Below are positions 34,706 through 43,943 of a DNA stretch of 64,000 nt, in pieces; position 1 is the first letter of the stretch, and each line of letters opens with the position of its first letter. The translations under genes and the position numbers were made by a program. The stretch comes from Pyrinomonadaceae bacterium (lineage in GTDB: Bacteria > Acidobacteriota > Blastocatellia > Pyrinomonadales > Pyrinomonadaceae): contig JAIBCC010000022.1 in assembly GCA_019694395.1 (NCBI GenBank), positions 1-64,000 on the forward strand. Reading direction: 5' to 3'. The notes under the pieces are model-generated. The model was not told the origin of the DNA, ran no database searches, and worked only from the letters and a program-made list of their open reading frames with translations.

Positions 34706-35635
34706 TTAACCCAAATGTTCACCCATTTGCATCTTGACTCCATTCAAAAAATCTCTGGTTTTCATCCGGTTTTTGCCTTCAAGCTGTAATTCTTCAATTT
34801 GCAGCATTGAATTTTCACCGCAACTGACAAGTAATAAATCACCCTTGGCGTGCAAAATATCTCCAACCGGAATTTCGTCGCGCTCCAATTTTGAGACTTT
34901 TGCTTTCCAGATGGTAAGTTTTTTGCCCTGATAAAAACTGTATGAAGTTGGAAATGGTTGAAAACCTCTAACTTGATTGGAAATCTGTGTGGCACTTAAG
35001 TTCCAATTTATCAAACCATTTTCTTTTCTCATAATTGGAGCAAAAGTAGCAATTTCGTGATTTTGTGGAATGGATGCCAGTCGGTCTAAATGTTTTAGAG
35101 TATCCGAAAGCAAATCTGCACCAATAAAAGAAAGTCTTTGCATCAATTCAACTGAATTTTCATCACTTCCGATTGCAGTTTCCTTTTGCAATAGAATATC
35201 GCCTGTATCCAAACCGACATCCATTTTCATGGTGGTCACTCCGGTTTTAGTTTCACCATTAACGATTGCCCAATTTACCGGTGCAGCTCCACGATATGCG
35301 GGCAAAAGCGAAAAATGAACGTTTAGACACCCTTTTGGGAAAGACCTCAAAAATGATTCGGGCAGAATTCTTCCATAAGCCACAACCACAGCAATATCAG
35401 CTTTTGCCGACTGAAAAAGTTGTAAAGTTTCTTCGGTTTTGATTTTGTTTGGCTGAAAAGTCGGTAGGTTATATTTCAAGGCACATTCTTTGACAGGTGG
35501 AGCAGTAAGTTTATTTCCGCGTCCTGAAGGACGGTCAGGCTGAGTCCAAACTGCAACAATTTCGTGCCCATCCGCAATTATTTTTTCCAAACTTGGAACT
35601 GCTGCTTGAGGAGTTCCCATAAAAACAATTTTCAT
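34706..35635 (-). CDS. fmt: Methionyl-tRNA formyltransferase
   Basis: Formylates initiator Met-tRNA. The 309-residue protein has the N-terminal transferase domain (IVFMGTPQAAVPSLEKII), the folate-binding signature with LNVHFSLLPAYRGAAPVNWAI, catalytic Asn/His/Asp in that region and GVTTMKMDVGLDTGDIL, and a C-terminal OB-like domain. It is the first gene of the fmt-trhO-rsmB set. No def gene lies beside it. Confidence 0.97.
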   Translation of the reverse strand: MKIVFMGTPQAAVPSLEKIIADGHEIVAVWTQPDRPSGRGNKLTAPPVKECALKYNLPTFQPNKIKTEETLQLFQSAKADIAVVVAYGRILPESFLRSFPKGCLNVHFSLLPAYRGAAPVNWAIVNGETKTGVTTMKMDVGLDTGDILLQKETAIGSDENSVELMQRLSFIGADLLSDTLKHLDRLASIPQNHEIATFAPIMRKENGLINWNLSATQISNQVRGFQPFPTSYSFYQGKKLTIWKAKVSKLERDEIPVGDILHAKGDLLLVSCGENSMLQIEELQLEGKNRMKTRDFLNGVKMQMGEHLG

Positions 35636-35736
35636 AAAAAAACTTTTCTTATTCTAACATTTATTTTTCCTTTTTTGGGAGATTTTGGAAGTCCGCGAAA
35701 TTACATTTTTAGTATGTTTTGTTTTGAACTTCAGAT

Positions 35737-35780
35737 TAAAAGGCAAAAATAAGGAATTTAGCTTTTACTTTTTATTTTTT
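35737..35780. repeat. A/T-rich heptamer-periodic repeat at the phoA 3' end
   Basis: On the minus strand AAAAAAT, AAAAAGT, AAAAGCT follow the phoA stop in tandem; the opposite side carries TAAAAGG and CAAAAAT units on the plus strand. Weaker than the other arrays but of the same style. Confidence 0.4.
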
Positions 35781-37307
35781 CAGTCGTAAAGCATCCGCCA
35801 TAACATAAAAAGTCCAATTTTCCTCCATTGAACCTCTGATTAAATAAGCATTTACTCCGGTTGCATAAATTGCCACGTCTTCCCCGCCGTGCGTTTCATC
35901 AGAAAGCGGAATAACCGCTTCTTGTTTATAATCCGGATTTGTAACTTCCGATTGGGTTAATTTTGGACGCTCCCCTCCTCTCGCACCTTTTCCGTTTGCA
36001 TAATTCAAAGTGGTATAAGGTTTTCCGTTTTTGTCAGTTCGTGGCTTTTCTTCCAGCATCCCTTTTCCGTCCACTTCCTGCGTCAGACCCAAAATATTGT
36101 TGCCGCGAATCGGATAGCCGCCCATATTGAAAGTATGTGAATGGTCGGCTGTTACAACGATTAGGGTTTCATCTAAATTAACTTTGCTCAATGCAGTTCG
36201 AACTGCATTTGATAGTTCAATTGTTTCCGTTAATGCACGAAAAGCATTTCCATCGTGGTGGGCATGGTCAATTCGTCCTCCTTCAACCATCAAAAAGAAT
36301 CCTTTTTTGTTATTGGAAAGAATATCTATTGCTTTTGAGGTCATTTCAGAAAGGCTTGGTTCGCCAGCTTTGTCCTTTGGGCGGTCATGTTCATATTGCA
36401 TATGGGAACGGTCAAAAAGACCAAGCAAATGTTTTGTTTTTCTGGAATCTATTTCGTCAAACCCTTTCTTATCAAAAATATAATTCGAATCTTTGTATTT
36501 GCTTATCCATTCTTTAGTTAAATTTCTGCCGTCCAATCGTTCACCTTTTTTGTCCGAATATTCAGGATCAATCTCGTCTTTTGGCAAGAATTTAGGACGA
36601 CCGCCCCCCATTGCCACTTCCAAACCGTCTCCAAACGGAAATTCAATTAATTGTCGGGCAATATCGGGGAATTTTGCTATAAAAGCGTCTTTGGACCGGG
36701 TTGAAATATCGGCATCAGATTCCCAATCACGGTCGCAGGTATGGGCGTAACAGGCTCCCGGCGTAGCGTGGGTAAGTCTGGCAGTCGTCACAACTCCCGT
36801 CGAAAGCCCTTTCATTTCAGCCATTTCGAGCAAAGTTGTGGTTTCGTTTCCCTTAACGGTTTGGTAATCCCCGTGAACTACATTTTGATTTACCGAAAGC
36901 ACACCCTCATCTGTTTTGATGCCTGAAATTATTGCCGACATCGTTGGGGCTGAATCCGAGGTTTGTTGATTTGTGGAATAAGTTTTGGAAAAAGCAGAAA
37001 ATGGAAATTCTTCAAAGCTCAGCCTGTTTTCTTCACCGCTTTCACCACGCAATTGCCCTTCCAGAATTCGGGAGGCTGTCAGGGTCGTTATTCCCATTCC
37101 GTCACCGATAAATAAAATTACATTTTTCGCCTTTCCTTTTCTGATTTTAACTTTTTTGGCTTGTTCAATTGCGTTCCAGCCATCTCTGGACCAGGTTTCG
37201 GGCGTTTCAACCCTCTTTACGGGGAATTGGTTTGTTTGTGCAAATGTTGTGATGAGTAAAGTAACCGATATTAAGATGCAAAAAAATTTGTTATTTAGGT
37301 TTTTCAT
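35772..37307 (-). CDS. phoA: Alkaline phosphatase (PhoA family), exported
   Basis: Periplasmic phosphomonoesterase. A signal peptide ends near LLITTFAQT. Zinc/magnesium and catalytic motifs follow family order: VILFIGDGMGITTLTASRI (first Asp), TSDSAPTMSAIISG with the phosphorylated Ser near residue 119, VEGGRIDHAHHDGNA, and VTADHSHTFN, then DETHGGEDVAIYA near the C-terminus. The length of 511 is close to bacterial and eukaryotic PhoA-type enzymes. It lies downstream of a calcium-loop exported protein and may supply phosphate; no pho box was recognised. Confidence 0.95.
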   Translation of the reverse strand: MKNLNNKFFCILISVTLLITTFAQTNQFPVKRVETPETWSRDGWNAIEQAKKVKIRKGKAKNVILFIGDGMGITTLTASRILEGQLRGESGEENRLSFEEFPFSAFSKTYSTNQQTSDSAPTMSAIISGIKTDEGVLSVNQNVVHGDYQTVKGNETTTLLEMAEMKGLSTGVVTTARLTHATPGACYAHTCDRDWESDADISTRSKDAFIAKFPDIARQLIEFPFGDGLEVAMGGGRPKFLPKDEIDPEYSDKKGERLDGRNLTKEWISKYKDSNYIFDKKGFDEIDSRKTKHLLGLFDRSHMQYEHDRPKDKAGEPSLSEMTSKAIDILSNNKKGFFLMVEGGRIDHAHHDGNAFRALTETIELSNAVRTALSKVNLDETLIVVTADHSHTFNMGGYPIRGNNILGLTQEVDGKGMLEEKPRTDKNGKPYTTLNYANGKGARGGERPKLTQSEVTNPDYKQEAVIPLSDETHGGEDVAIYATGVNAYLIRGSMEENWTFYVMADALRLKK

Positions 37308-37338
37308 ATTTTTTTCAGAAAATTGTATGGCAAATCCC

Positions 37339-37381
37339 TTTTAAATTAAAACGGCGTAGAATGATTTAGAATTCCGCGCCG
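37339..37381 (-). terminator. Probable terminator after the calcium-loop protein gene
   Basis: On the minus strand CGGCG / CGCCG closes a second stem GAAT / ATTC through a 2x2 internal loop, followed by TTTTAATTTAA. It lies about 22 bases after the stop of the exported FG-GAP-like gene and ahead of phoA. Confidence 0.5.
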
Positions 37382-37403
37382 CAAAATTTAAGAATTTTTT
37401 TGA

Positions 37404-38279
37404 TTAATATGCACAATGGTAATTTGAGGCTTCTAACGCTCGCTCCCATTTTCCATTAACCCGTTGGTATGCGTTAAATCCCGCTCCTTCAAAAGATTGG
37501 ACGTAAGTAAAAACTTCCGCCACACCATCGTTGTTATAGTCCAAGATTTCTAATAAAAGTTCATGATAAACACCTGTATCAACATCTTTTAGGTCTTGAC
37601 TCATCACTTCTTCCTTTTTCACAGTTCTGAATTCACTGTAATTCAAAGCATATTTATCAGTCCGTTTGTCCGCAATAAAAAATAATAAAGCACGTTCATT
37701 GGCTGCGTTTGCAACCCAATAAGTTCCAACAAATTCAATTTTTCCATCACCGTCAACATCTAAAGCGGTTAGATTATGAGAACGAAGTGCTTTAGCATTT
37801 ACTTTGTTCTTAGAAAATTCGGTCACAACTAATTTTTCAATTTCAGTTCGCTCTGCAGGGGTTGGAAGCCGACGGACTCCCGAACCTGTTTTTGTCAGTT
37901 TGATATTAGTAGCCAAAGCCATAACAAAACCTTTTAGTTTTGCAGCCCCTGATTTTGAAAAAACATCAGCCATATTCCGCGAACATTCGGCGTTCGGGTC
38001 ACTTTTGACTACGGTTGAAGTTCCGGCAACTTTACCGCCGAATATCAGGCTATAAACGGTTTTTGGCTTGTAATAAGTTGCATTGAAAGCCTTTATAATT
38101 TTTTCATCATCGCCGCCGCTAACGGTTTGAATCAGTTTTCCGTTTTCAACTTTGGCAATAGGCTCTAAAGTTTTTCCATCGTTCAAAACAGCAAAAATCG
38201 CTTGATTTTTTGCCGATTGGGCAAAAATTCCGCCCGTCAAGGTCAAAATAAGACCCCAAAATAGAATAGTTTTCTTCAT
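37404..38279 (-). CDS. Exported protein with calcium-loop (FG-GAP/VCBS-like) motifs
   Basis: About 291 residues with a signal peptide (MKKTILFWGLILTLTGGIFAQ). ATG at 38279 is chosen because a signal peptide starts there; the frame is open 24 codons further but that part lies in the end of the sigma-factor gene region. Two calcium-binding type loops are visible in the C-terminal half, DVDGDGKIEF and DYNNDGVAEVF, of the kind found in FG-GAP/VCBS repeats. No catalytic domain is recognised. The gene directly follows an ECF sigma gene in the same direction and could be its target. Confidence 0.6.
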   Translation of the reverse strand: MKKTILFWGLILTLTGGIFAQSAKNQAIFAVLNDGKTLEPIAKVENGKLIQTVSGGDDEKIIKAFNATYYKPKTVYSLIFGGKVAGTSTVVKSDPNAECSRNMADVFSKSGAAKLKGFVMALATNIKLTKTGSGVRRLPTPAERTEIEKLVVTEFSKNKVNAKALRSHNLTALDVDGDGKIEFVGTYWVANAANERALLFFIADKRTDKYALNYSEFRTVKKEEVMSQDLKDVDTGVYHELLLEILDYNNDGVAEVFTYVQSFEGAGFNAYQRVNGKWERALEASNYHCAY

Positions 38280-38299
38280 TTTTTTTTGTTTTTCTCCAA

Positions 38300-38875
38300 T
38301 TAAATGTTTCCAATGATTTGTGTCCGTAACCAGGCGCGAGCCAAATTCCAATCGCGCAAAACCGTATTAACGTGAACATCTAAAACTTTTGCAATTTCTT
38401 CGTTGCTCAAGCCGCCAAAGAATCTTAATTCAACGACTTGACTGCGCCTTTTGTCAATTTTAGCCAGCTCGGTTAATGCTTCATCAAGTGCAATCATTTC
38501 CGCCGGTTTTTCTTTAACAAAAACAAACGCGTCATCCAATGAGATTTTTTCAGCCGTTCCGCCACGCTTTTCGGCTTTGTAACTGCGCGCATAATCAACC
38601 AAAATCCGCCGCATTAGATTCGCCGCCATCGCAAAAAAATGTCCGCGATTTTGCCATTGAGTTTCTTGTTCCACCAATTTTAAAAAAGCTTCGTGAACTA
38701 ATGCGGTCGGTTGCAAAGTGTGTCCTTCCCGTTCACCTTTCAAATAATGAGCCGCCAAACGGCGTAATTCGGCATAAACCAAAGGAATTAATTCTTCCGC
38801 TGCCCCAATTTTTCCCTCATTCAGATTTTGTAATAACCGCGTAACTTCTCGCTGTTCTTCGGTTTGATGACTCAT
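38300..38875 (-). CDS. ECF-like sigma factor, TIGR02999 type
   Basis: RNA polymerase sigma factor of the ECF-like group common in Acidobacteria and Planctomycetes. Region 2 is seen as LIPLVYAELRRLAAHYL, the family hallmark LQPTALVHEAFLKLV, and NRGHFFAMAANLMRRILVDYAR; region 4 as VVELRFFGGLSNEEIAKVLDVHVNTVLRDW. At 191 residues it is full length. No anti-sigma gene is adjacent; in this group many genomes carry an associated Ser/Thr kinase, but none is here. The exported calcium-loop gene follows 20 bases downstream. Confidence 0.9.
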   Translation of the reverse strand: MSHQTEEQREVTRLLQNLNEGKIGAAEELIPLVYAELRRLAAHYLKGEREGHTLQPTALVHEAFLKLVEQETQWQNRGHFFAMAANLMRRILVDYARSYKAEKRGGTAEKISLDDAFVFVKEKPAEMIALDEALTELAKIDKRRSQVVELRFFGGLSNEEIAKVLDVHVNTVLRDWNLARAWLRTQIIGNI

Positions 38876-39004
38876 TTTTTAGAGATTTTACCGTTATTTG
38901 AAAAAAAATAAAATTTTTTTTGGATTGTGTTGTGTTTTTCACTAAATAATTTCGCGTAATGGGGCAAGAACAAATTTACAAACTAACTTTTCGAGGATAA
39001 AACA

Positions 39005-39589
39005 ATGACAATAGCCCCAAATTCGAATAAAAGAACTCCCATTTTACAACGTATTGCAAATGGTGAAGCTGATGCCTTTCAAGATTTTATAAATGCCTAT
39101 GGAAATCTGGTCTGGTCTATTGCCAAAAAATTTGCTCACAATAATGAGGATGCTGAGGATGCCGTGCAAGAGGTGTTTATGGAAATTTGGCAAAATGCCG
39201 GTCGATTTGACGAAACAAAAGCGAGCGAGGTTACATTTATTTCCCTGATTGCCCGCCGTCGGTTAATTGACCGGGTGCGAAAAGTCTATCGGCAGCCTAA
39301 TTTTCAATCAATTGATGATATTTTTGAATTTCAACCAAACGTTTTTGAAAATGAAATAATAACCAATCTTGATGCCAGACAAATTGTCAGTGCAATGAAA
39401 CAAGTCAGACCGGAGCAGCGGGAACTAATGATTTTGACTATATTTGAAGGAATGTCTCATGGAGAAATCGCGGAAAAGACTAATATTCCACTAGGAACGG
39501 TAAAAACTCATATTCGTCGCGGCTTTGAAAGTGTTCGTAAAATAATGAGCCGGAATTCCATCCAATCACAGCAAATGTTAACCGCTTAG
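39005..39589 (+). CDS. ECF sigma factor (RpoE-like)
   Basis: Sigma-70-family factor of 194 residues. Region 2: FINAYGNLVWSIAKKFAHN, then EDAEDAVQEVFMEIWQNA and the -10 recognition helix FISLIARRRLIDRVRK. Region 4: QVRPEQRELMILTIFEGMSHGEIAEKTNIPLGTVKTHIRRG (given here in part), a clear HTH. The ATG has GAGG at seven bases. No anti-sigma gene follows; instead a MacB-like permease pair begins about 130 bases downstream, whose transcription it might control (inference). Confidence 0.92.
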   Translation: MTIAPNSNKRTPILQRIANGEADAFQDFINAYGNLVWSIAKKFAHNNEDAEDAVQEVFMEIWQNAGRFDETKASEVTFISLIARRRLIDRVRKVYRQPNFQSIDDIFEFQPNVFENEIITNLDARQIVSAMKQVRPEQRELMILTIFEGMSHGEIAEKTNIPLGTVKTHIRRGFESVRKIMSRNSIQSQQMLTA

Positions 39590-39716
39590 GGCAAACTTCT
39601 TCCAATCAATAAATTCAAAATTCTTATAAAAAATTTATTTTCGCGGGTTGATCATCAACTCGCTTTTTCATTTGAAACCAATTTATACTGAGTGCGTATT
39701 TTGTTTTGAGGTTCAA

Positions 39717-41003
39717 ATGGCGCAAAATTCTTTCATTTTCGGGTCCGTCAGAATTTTGGTAGAAATGTTCAAAATCGCTTTGAGCAGCCTTCGAGCCAAT
39801 AAATTACGAACCATTTTAACTTTACTTGGAATAATTGTAGGTGTTTCAGCGGTTATTGCTGTGGTAACTATTATCAATGGTTTGGATCAAACCGTTGCCT
39901 CAACTTTTTCCGCTCAAGGTTCCACCGTTTTTACTGTTTCCAAACGACCAATGGTCATTACATCACGCGAAGATCTGATAAAATTTAATAAACGAAAGGA
40001 TGTAACAAAACAGGATTTGGAAGCAATTCAAAGACTTTGCACTCTCTGTTGGCGAATCGGATATTCGGTAACCGGAAGAACTACCCTCAAAGGCGGCGAT
40101 AATGTTTCCGAAAATGTTCCCGGGCAAGGTGTAACACTTTCGATGTTTGATATTAATGCCTATACTCTCGAAGCCGGAAGACTATGGACAACCGAAGAAG
40201 GAAACGCCGGACAAAATGTTGTAGTTATCGGGGCTGATATTTTGAAAAACGTCCTCAATGACATTCCGGCAGAAAGAGCCATCGGAAAAACAATTCGGGT
40301 TAATGGAATCGAATTTCGGGTTATCGGAACAATTACACCGATGGGAAGCGTCCTTGGCGCTTCACGCGATAATTTTGTAATGTTCCCAGTTCCGGTTGGC
40401 GAGAGAATGTTTGGTTCGCACGAATCATTGGTTATTAATATTCAGGTCCAAAATTCTTCCTTTTTTGATGATGCCAAGGAGCAAGTTACTAGCATAATGA
40501 GAAATCGTCGGGGCAAAGTTACAATTATCAACGCTCAGGGCGAAACCGAAGAAGATCAAGGGTTTAGCGTTGAATCCCAGGACGTTTTTATCGGGCTTTA
40601 CAAAAGTGCAACCGATAATATTTATCTGGTTACCATTGGTGTGGCTGCAATTTCTTTGGTTGTTGGCGGGATTGTGGTAATGAATATTATGCTTGTTTCC
40701 GTAACCGAAAGAACGAAAGAAGTCGGTTTACGGAAAGCGGTTGGTGCGACTCAAAGGGATATTCTACTGCAATTTTTGATTGAAGCCTTAACCGTAACCG
40801 CAATTGGTGGAACAATTGGAGTTTTTACCGGTTTTGCGCTGGCGTTTTTGATTTCGTTGGCGATTGGTTTTCCGATGCAGACAAGTATCAATGCCGCAAT
40901 TTTAGGGGTTGGTGTTTCTTCGATTGTTGGAATTATCAGCGGTTTGTATCCTGCTTGGCGTGCTTCTAAATTAGTTCCGATTGAGGCTTTGAGAAAAGAA
41001 TGA
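39717..41003 (+). CDS. MacB-like ABC transporter permease (first of a pair)
   Basis: FtsX/MacB-type permease: N-terminal transmembrane helix (RTILTLLGIIVGVSAVIAVV), a periplasmic MacB-PCD-like domain (about 70-290), then three membrane helices ending in the coupling motif VSVTERTKEVGLRKAVGAT and LVPIEALRKE. The start at 39717 has GAGG five bases upstream; ATG at 39765 would also leave the full membrane helix. Its stop overlaps the next start (ATGA), so it forms a heterodimer with the second permease. The ATPase (MacB NBD type) expected for the complex is not next to either gene. Confidence 0.85.
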   Translation: MAQNSFIFGSVRILVEMFKIALSSLRANKLRTILTLLGIIVGVSAVIAVVTIINGLDQTVASTFSAQGSTVFTVSKRPMVITSREDLIKFNKRKDVTKQDLEAIQRLCTLCWRIGYSVTGRTTLKGGDNVSENVPGQGVTLSMFDINAYTLEAGRLWTTEEGNAGQNVVVIGADILKNVLNDIPAERAIGKTIRVNGIEFRVIGTITPMGSVLGASRDNFVMFPVPVGERMFGSHESLVINIQVQNSSFFDDAKEQVTSIMRNRRGKVTIINAQGETEEDQGFSVESQDVFIGLYKSATDNIYLVTIGVAAISLVVGGIVVMNIMLVSVTERTKEVGLRKAVGATQRDILLQFLIEALTVTAIGGTIGVFTGFALAFLISLAIGFPMQTSINAAILGVGVSSIVGIISGLYPAWRASKLVPIEALRKE

Positions 41004-42241
41004 ATATTGATTCCCTAAGAGAAGCCGCTGTGATGGCTTTTGATACTGTTCGTGAAAATAAATTGCGTTCTGGTCTTACTATTTTAGGTGTGACGGTTGG
41101 GGTTGTGACCGTAATGTTTATGGTTTCGATTATTAAAGGGTTAAATCGTTCTTTTGCATCGCAACTTGAATCACTCGGTTCCAACACAATTTTTGTGGCA
41201 AAATTTTCGCCAAGTTTCGGTAAACCACCGGGGCAGGAAGAAAGAATGCGAAAGGAATTAACCTTAGCTGATGCCGAGGCATTACGAGCTGATTGTCCTT
41301 CTTTAATTGGAGTTGCCCCAATTCAACGTAAAATTTCCGAAATTGTTAGATACAAAGAGAAACAATCCGATACACCGATTTTGTTTGGAGCCACCCCTGA
41401 TTACGAATTTGTTCTTTCACAATACATCGGTTACGGACGATTTATCACTGATATAGATGTCCAAATGCGTTCAAATATTGTAGTTTTGGGTAGGGATGTG
41501 GTGAAATCACTTTTTCCTGAAGAGGATCCAATTGGAAAGGAAATTAAAATTGCGGGAAATACATTTACCGTTGTTGGCATAATGGGCGACCTTGGAACTT
41601 TTTTTGGTCAATCCCGTGATAATTCGGTTTTTATCCCAATTTCGACCTTTCAAAAATACTGGAAAACCGACGATTTCCCCGAAATAATTCTTTCGATAAT
41701 TGTCCGTCCCAAAGACCGTGCTGCTGTTCCAAATGCCATTGATGAAATCACACAGGTTATGAGAAAACGTCGGAACGTCAAACCCGGCGAAAAAGATAAT
41801 TTCGGAATTTCATCCCAGGATTCCCTGCTTGATATTTACAATCAATTAACAGGGGCAACATATTTGGTTTTAACCGCTGTTTCCGCCGTCGCATTGATGA
41901 TCGGTGGGATCGGAGTAATGAATATAATGTTGGTTTCGGTTACTGAACGAACCAAAGAAATCGGAATACGCAAAGCGGTCGGTGCAACTCAACTTAGCAT
42001 TTTGTCGCAATTTTTGATTGAGGCGGTTTTTTTAACGGCAATCGGTGGATTAATCGGATTGGCGATCGGTGAAATTTCCAGTCTTTTAATGAACAAATAT
42101 TCGCCCCTTCCTGCTTACATTCCATGGTGGGCAATTGTAATTGGGGTTGGAGTTTCCGCCGGAGTTGGGATAGTTTTCGGGCTTTATCCAGCATGGAAAG
42201 CCGCCCGGTTAAACCCAATTGATGCACTTAGATACGAATAA
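41000..42241 (+). CDS. MacB-like ABC transporter permease (second of a pair)
   Basis: A 413-residue partner of the preceding permease with the same architecture: first helix GLTILGVTVGVVTVMFMVSI, periplasmic domain with REVVK-like loops, and three C-terminal helices carrying VSVTERTKEIGIRKAVGATQ, the segment that contacts the ATPase. The ending NPIDALRYE is the family C-terminus. The 4-base overlap shows translational coupling. MacB-type pairs drive tripartite efflux or lipoprotein-like trafficking, but no HlyD-type adaptor is nearby, so the cargo is unknown. A strong terminator-like hairpin follows, shared with convergent pepP. Confidence 0.85.
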   Translation: MNIDSLREAAVMAFDTVRENKLRSGLTILGVTVGVVTVMFMVSIIKGLNRSFASQLESLGSNTIFVAKFSPSFGKPPGQEERMRKELTLADAEALRADCPSLIGVAPIQRKISEIVRYKEKQSDTPILFGATPDYEFVLSQYIGYGRFITDIDVQMRSNIVVLGRDVVKSLFPEEDPIGKEIKIAGNTFTVVGIMGDLGTFFGQSRDNSVFIPISTFQKYWKTDDFPEIILSIIVRPKDRAAVPNAIDEITQVMRKRRNVKPGEKDNFGISSQDSLLDIYNQLTGATYLVLTAVSAVALMIGGIGVMNIMLVSVTERTKEIGIRKAVGATQLSILSQFLIEAVFLTAIGGLIGLAIGEISSLLMNKYSPLPAYIPWWAIVIGVGVSAGVGIVFGLYPAWKAARLNPIDALRYE

Positions 42242-42245
42242 ATGT

Positions 42246-42280
42246 AACGAATTACAATGGGGAATATTGTAATTCGTTTT
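42246..42280. terminator. Bidirectional intrinsic terminator between the permease and pepP genes
   Basis: Perfect 13-bp stem AACGAATTACAAT / ATTGTAATTCGTT with a 7-base loop, flanked by T-rich sequence on the plus side. Lies between two convergent genes 47 bases apart. Confidence 0.75.
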
Positions 42281-42288
42281 GTTTCCGA

Positions 42289-43830
42289 TTACTGATTTAG
42301 AGCAAGAGTTGGATTGATCATTTTTTGAAATTGTGCGTTCTGCATTTCGTTTTTTGATTTTGCGATAAATGCTTCAACCTCCTCTAATTTCCGGGGCAAT
42401 TTTTTGGTCATCCAATCCGTTCCCGTTTCTGTCACCAACATATCATCCTCAATCCGAACACCGATATTTTTATATTTTTCAAAAGCAGGTTTTACTTTTT
42501 CCTTAAAGACAGTCCATTCAGGAGTATTTGGAAAATAATTAAGTGCATCTTCACGGATATAGATACCCGGTTCATTCGTCATAACCATTCCGGGTTTAAA
42601 TTTTGCTCCGTAATTGCCCACATCATGAACATTCATCCCCAACCAATGCCCCCATCCGTGCATATACCAGATCGCAAATTGGCTGGAATTTTTGTCGGTA
42701 ATTAATCCAAGTCTAAATAAACCGTCTTTTATTACTTGTTCGGCAGCCTGACTTGGTGCTCCCATTGAAACACCGGGTTTGATAGCTCTTGCAGCGGCTT
42801 CCTGCGCTTCATAAACAATTTGATAAATTTCGGCTTGTTCCTTGGTAAATTTGCCATTGACCGGGAAAGTTCGCGTCACATCAGCAGTGTAATGTTCATA
42901 TTCTGCGCCAACATCCATTAATAGCAAAGAGCCTGCTTTAACGGGACTTTGGGATTCTTCATAATGCAAAGTCGTAGCGTTTGGACCGCAGCCGACAATC
43001 GAAGGATACCCCCAATAATCGGCATTTCGACGGCGGAAAGTATATTCGACCTCCGCTTGAACTTCATATTCCCAACTGGCTTTGGAAGCCATTGCCATTG
43101 ACCGCATATGTGCTTCGGTAGAAATATCAATTGCGTGTTGTAAAAGTTTTAATTCGTAAGGTGATTTGACCATCCGCAAATCTTCAAAAATTGGACGGGC
43201 ATTTTCAATTTTGTAGCCCGTTACACCCTTTGAGAAATTCCATTCTTTGCTGAACTCCGCCATTCCTTCTCCGTCAAATTCAGCTTCGGGGACGAGCAAA
43301 TAAAGGCTTTCGGCAGTATTTGAAATATTAACCCCGCCTTTTGAAACAAAGGCTTTTTTGTCCTTAACAGTTTGTAGAAAGGCTGCTAATTCCGAGGAAT
43401 CAATGATCGTTTTTATACCCGAAATTCTTGTAGCATCTTCATTGGAATACATTTTCCCGTTCCAGGTTTCGGCTTGCGGATTTCGTTTAGGTAAAAATAA
43501 ATATTCCGAGGTGGAAGCTCCGTTTTTAACCAGAACCAGAGTTGAACCATTTTGCTTTAAATTGGTCAAATAATAATGGTTATTTTCCTGTCGATAGTAA
43601 AAATCAACATCCCCGGCATAATTACGAGGAGTTGCGCTCCACATGATCAAAATACTGTTTGGTGACATTTTTTCCAAAACAGAGGCACGCCTTTTTGCTA
43701 ACTCAGCCTGTCTTTCCGCGTCCGTAAATTTGGGAGCAGGTGGGGTTACAATTATTGAGCCGGGGTCGTTTGGTAATATTGTCAGTGAAAAACAAACCAC
43801 AATTAGCATTAAAAAAATGGGTCTTCTCAT
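42289..43830 (-). CDS. pepP: Exported Xaa-Pro aminopeptidase (M24B)
   Basis: Removes N-terminal residues before proline. A signal peptide (LMLIVVCFSLTILP) sends it outside the cytoplasm, unlike the cytosolic E. coli enzyme. N-terminal creatinase-like domain up to about 200; the metal ligands of the catalytic domain are present in LLMDVGAEYEHYTADVTR, then GHWLGMNVHD, VMTNEPGIYI, and GVRIEDDMLVT (two Asp, one His, two Glu). It may recycle proline-rich peptides from the extracellular space. The symbol denotes the activity; orthology to E. coli PepP is approximate. Confidence 0.9.
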   Translation of the reverse strand: MRRPIFLMLIVVCFSLTILPNDPGSIIVTPPAPKFTDAERQAELAKRRASVLEKMSPNSILIMWSATPRNYAGDVDFYYRQENNHYYLTNLKQNGSTLVLVKNGASTSEYLFLPKRNPQAETWNGKMYSNEDATRISGIKTIIDSSELAAFLQTVKDKKAFVSKGGVNISNTAESLYLLVPEAEFDGEGMAEFSKEWNFSKGVTGYKIENARPIFEDLRMVKSPYELKLLQHAIDISTEAHMRSMAMASKASWEYEVQAEVEYTFRRRNADYWGYPSIVGCGPNATTLHYEESQSPVKAGSLLLMDVGAEYEHYTADVTRTFPVNGKFTKEQAEIYQIVYEAQEAAARAIKPGVSMGAPSQAAEQVIKDGLFRLGLITDKNSSQFAIWYMHGWGHWLGMNVHDVGNYGAKFKPGMVMTNEPGIYIREDALNYFPNTPEWTVFKEKVKPAFEKYKNIGVRIEDDMLVTETGTDWMTKKLPRKLEEVEAFIAKSKNEMQNAQFQKMINPTLALNQ

Positions 43831-43943
43831 TTAATTTCCTCAAATCTAATTTACTAGTTTAAAAACTTAATTATTATTTGGTCGCGTTTCCAATTAGGTT
43901 CGACTCACATACCCACAAAATGTAGTTTTAACCAATCTGGGTT

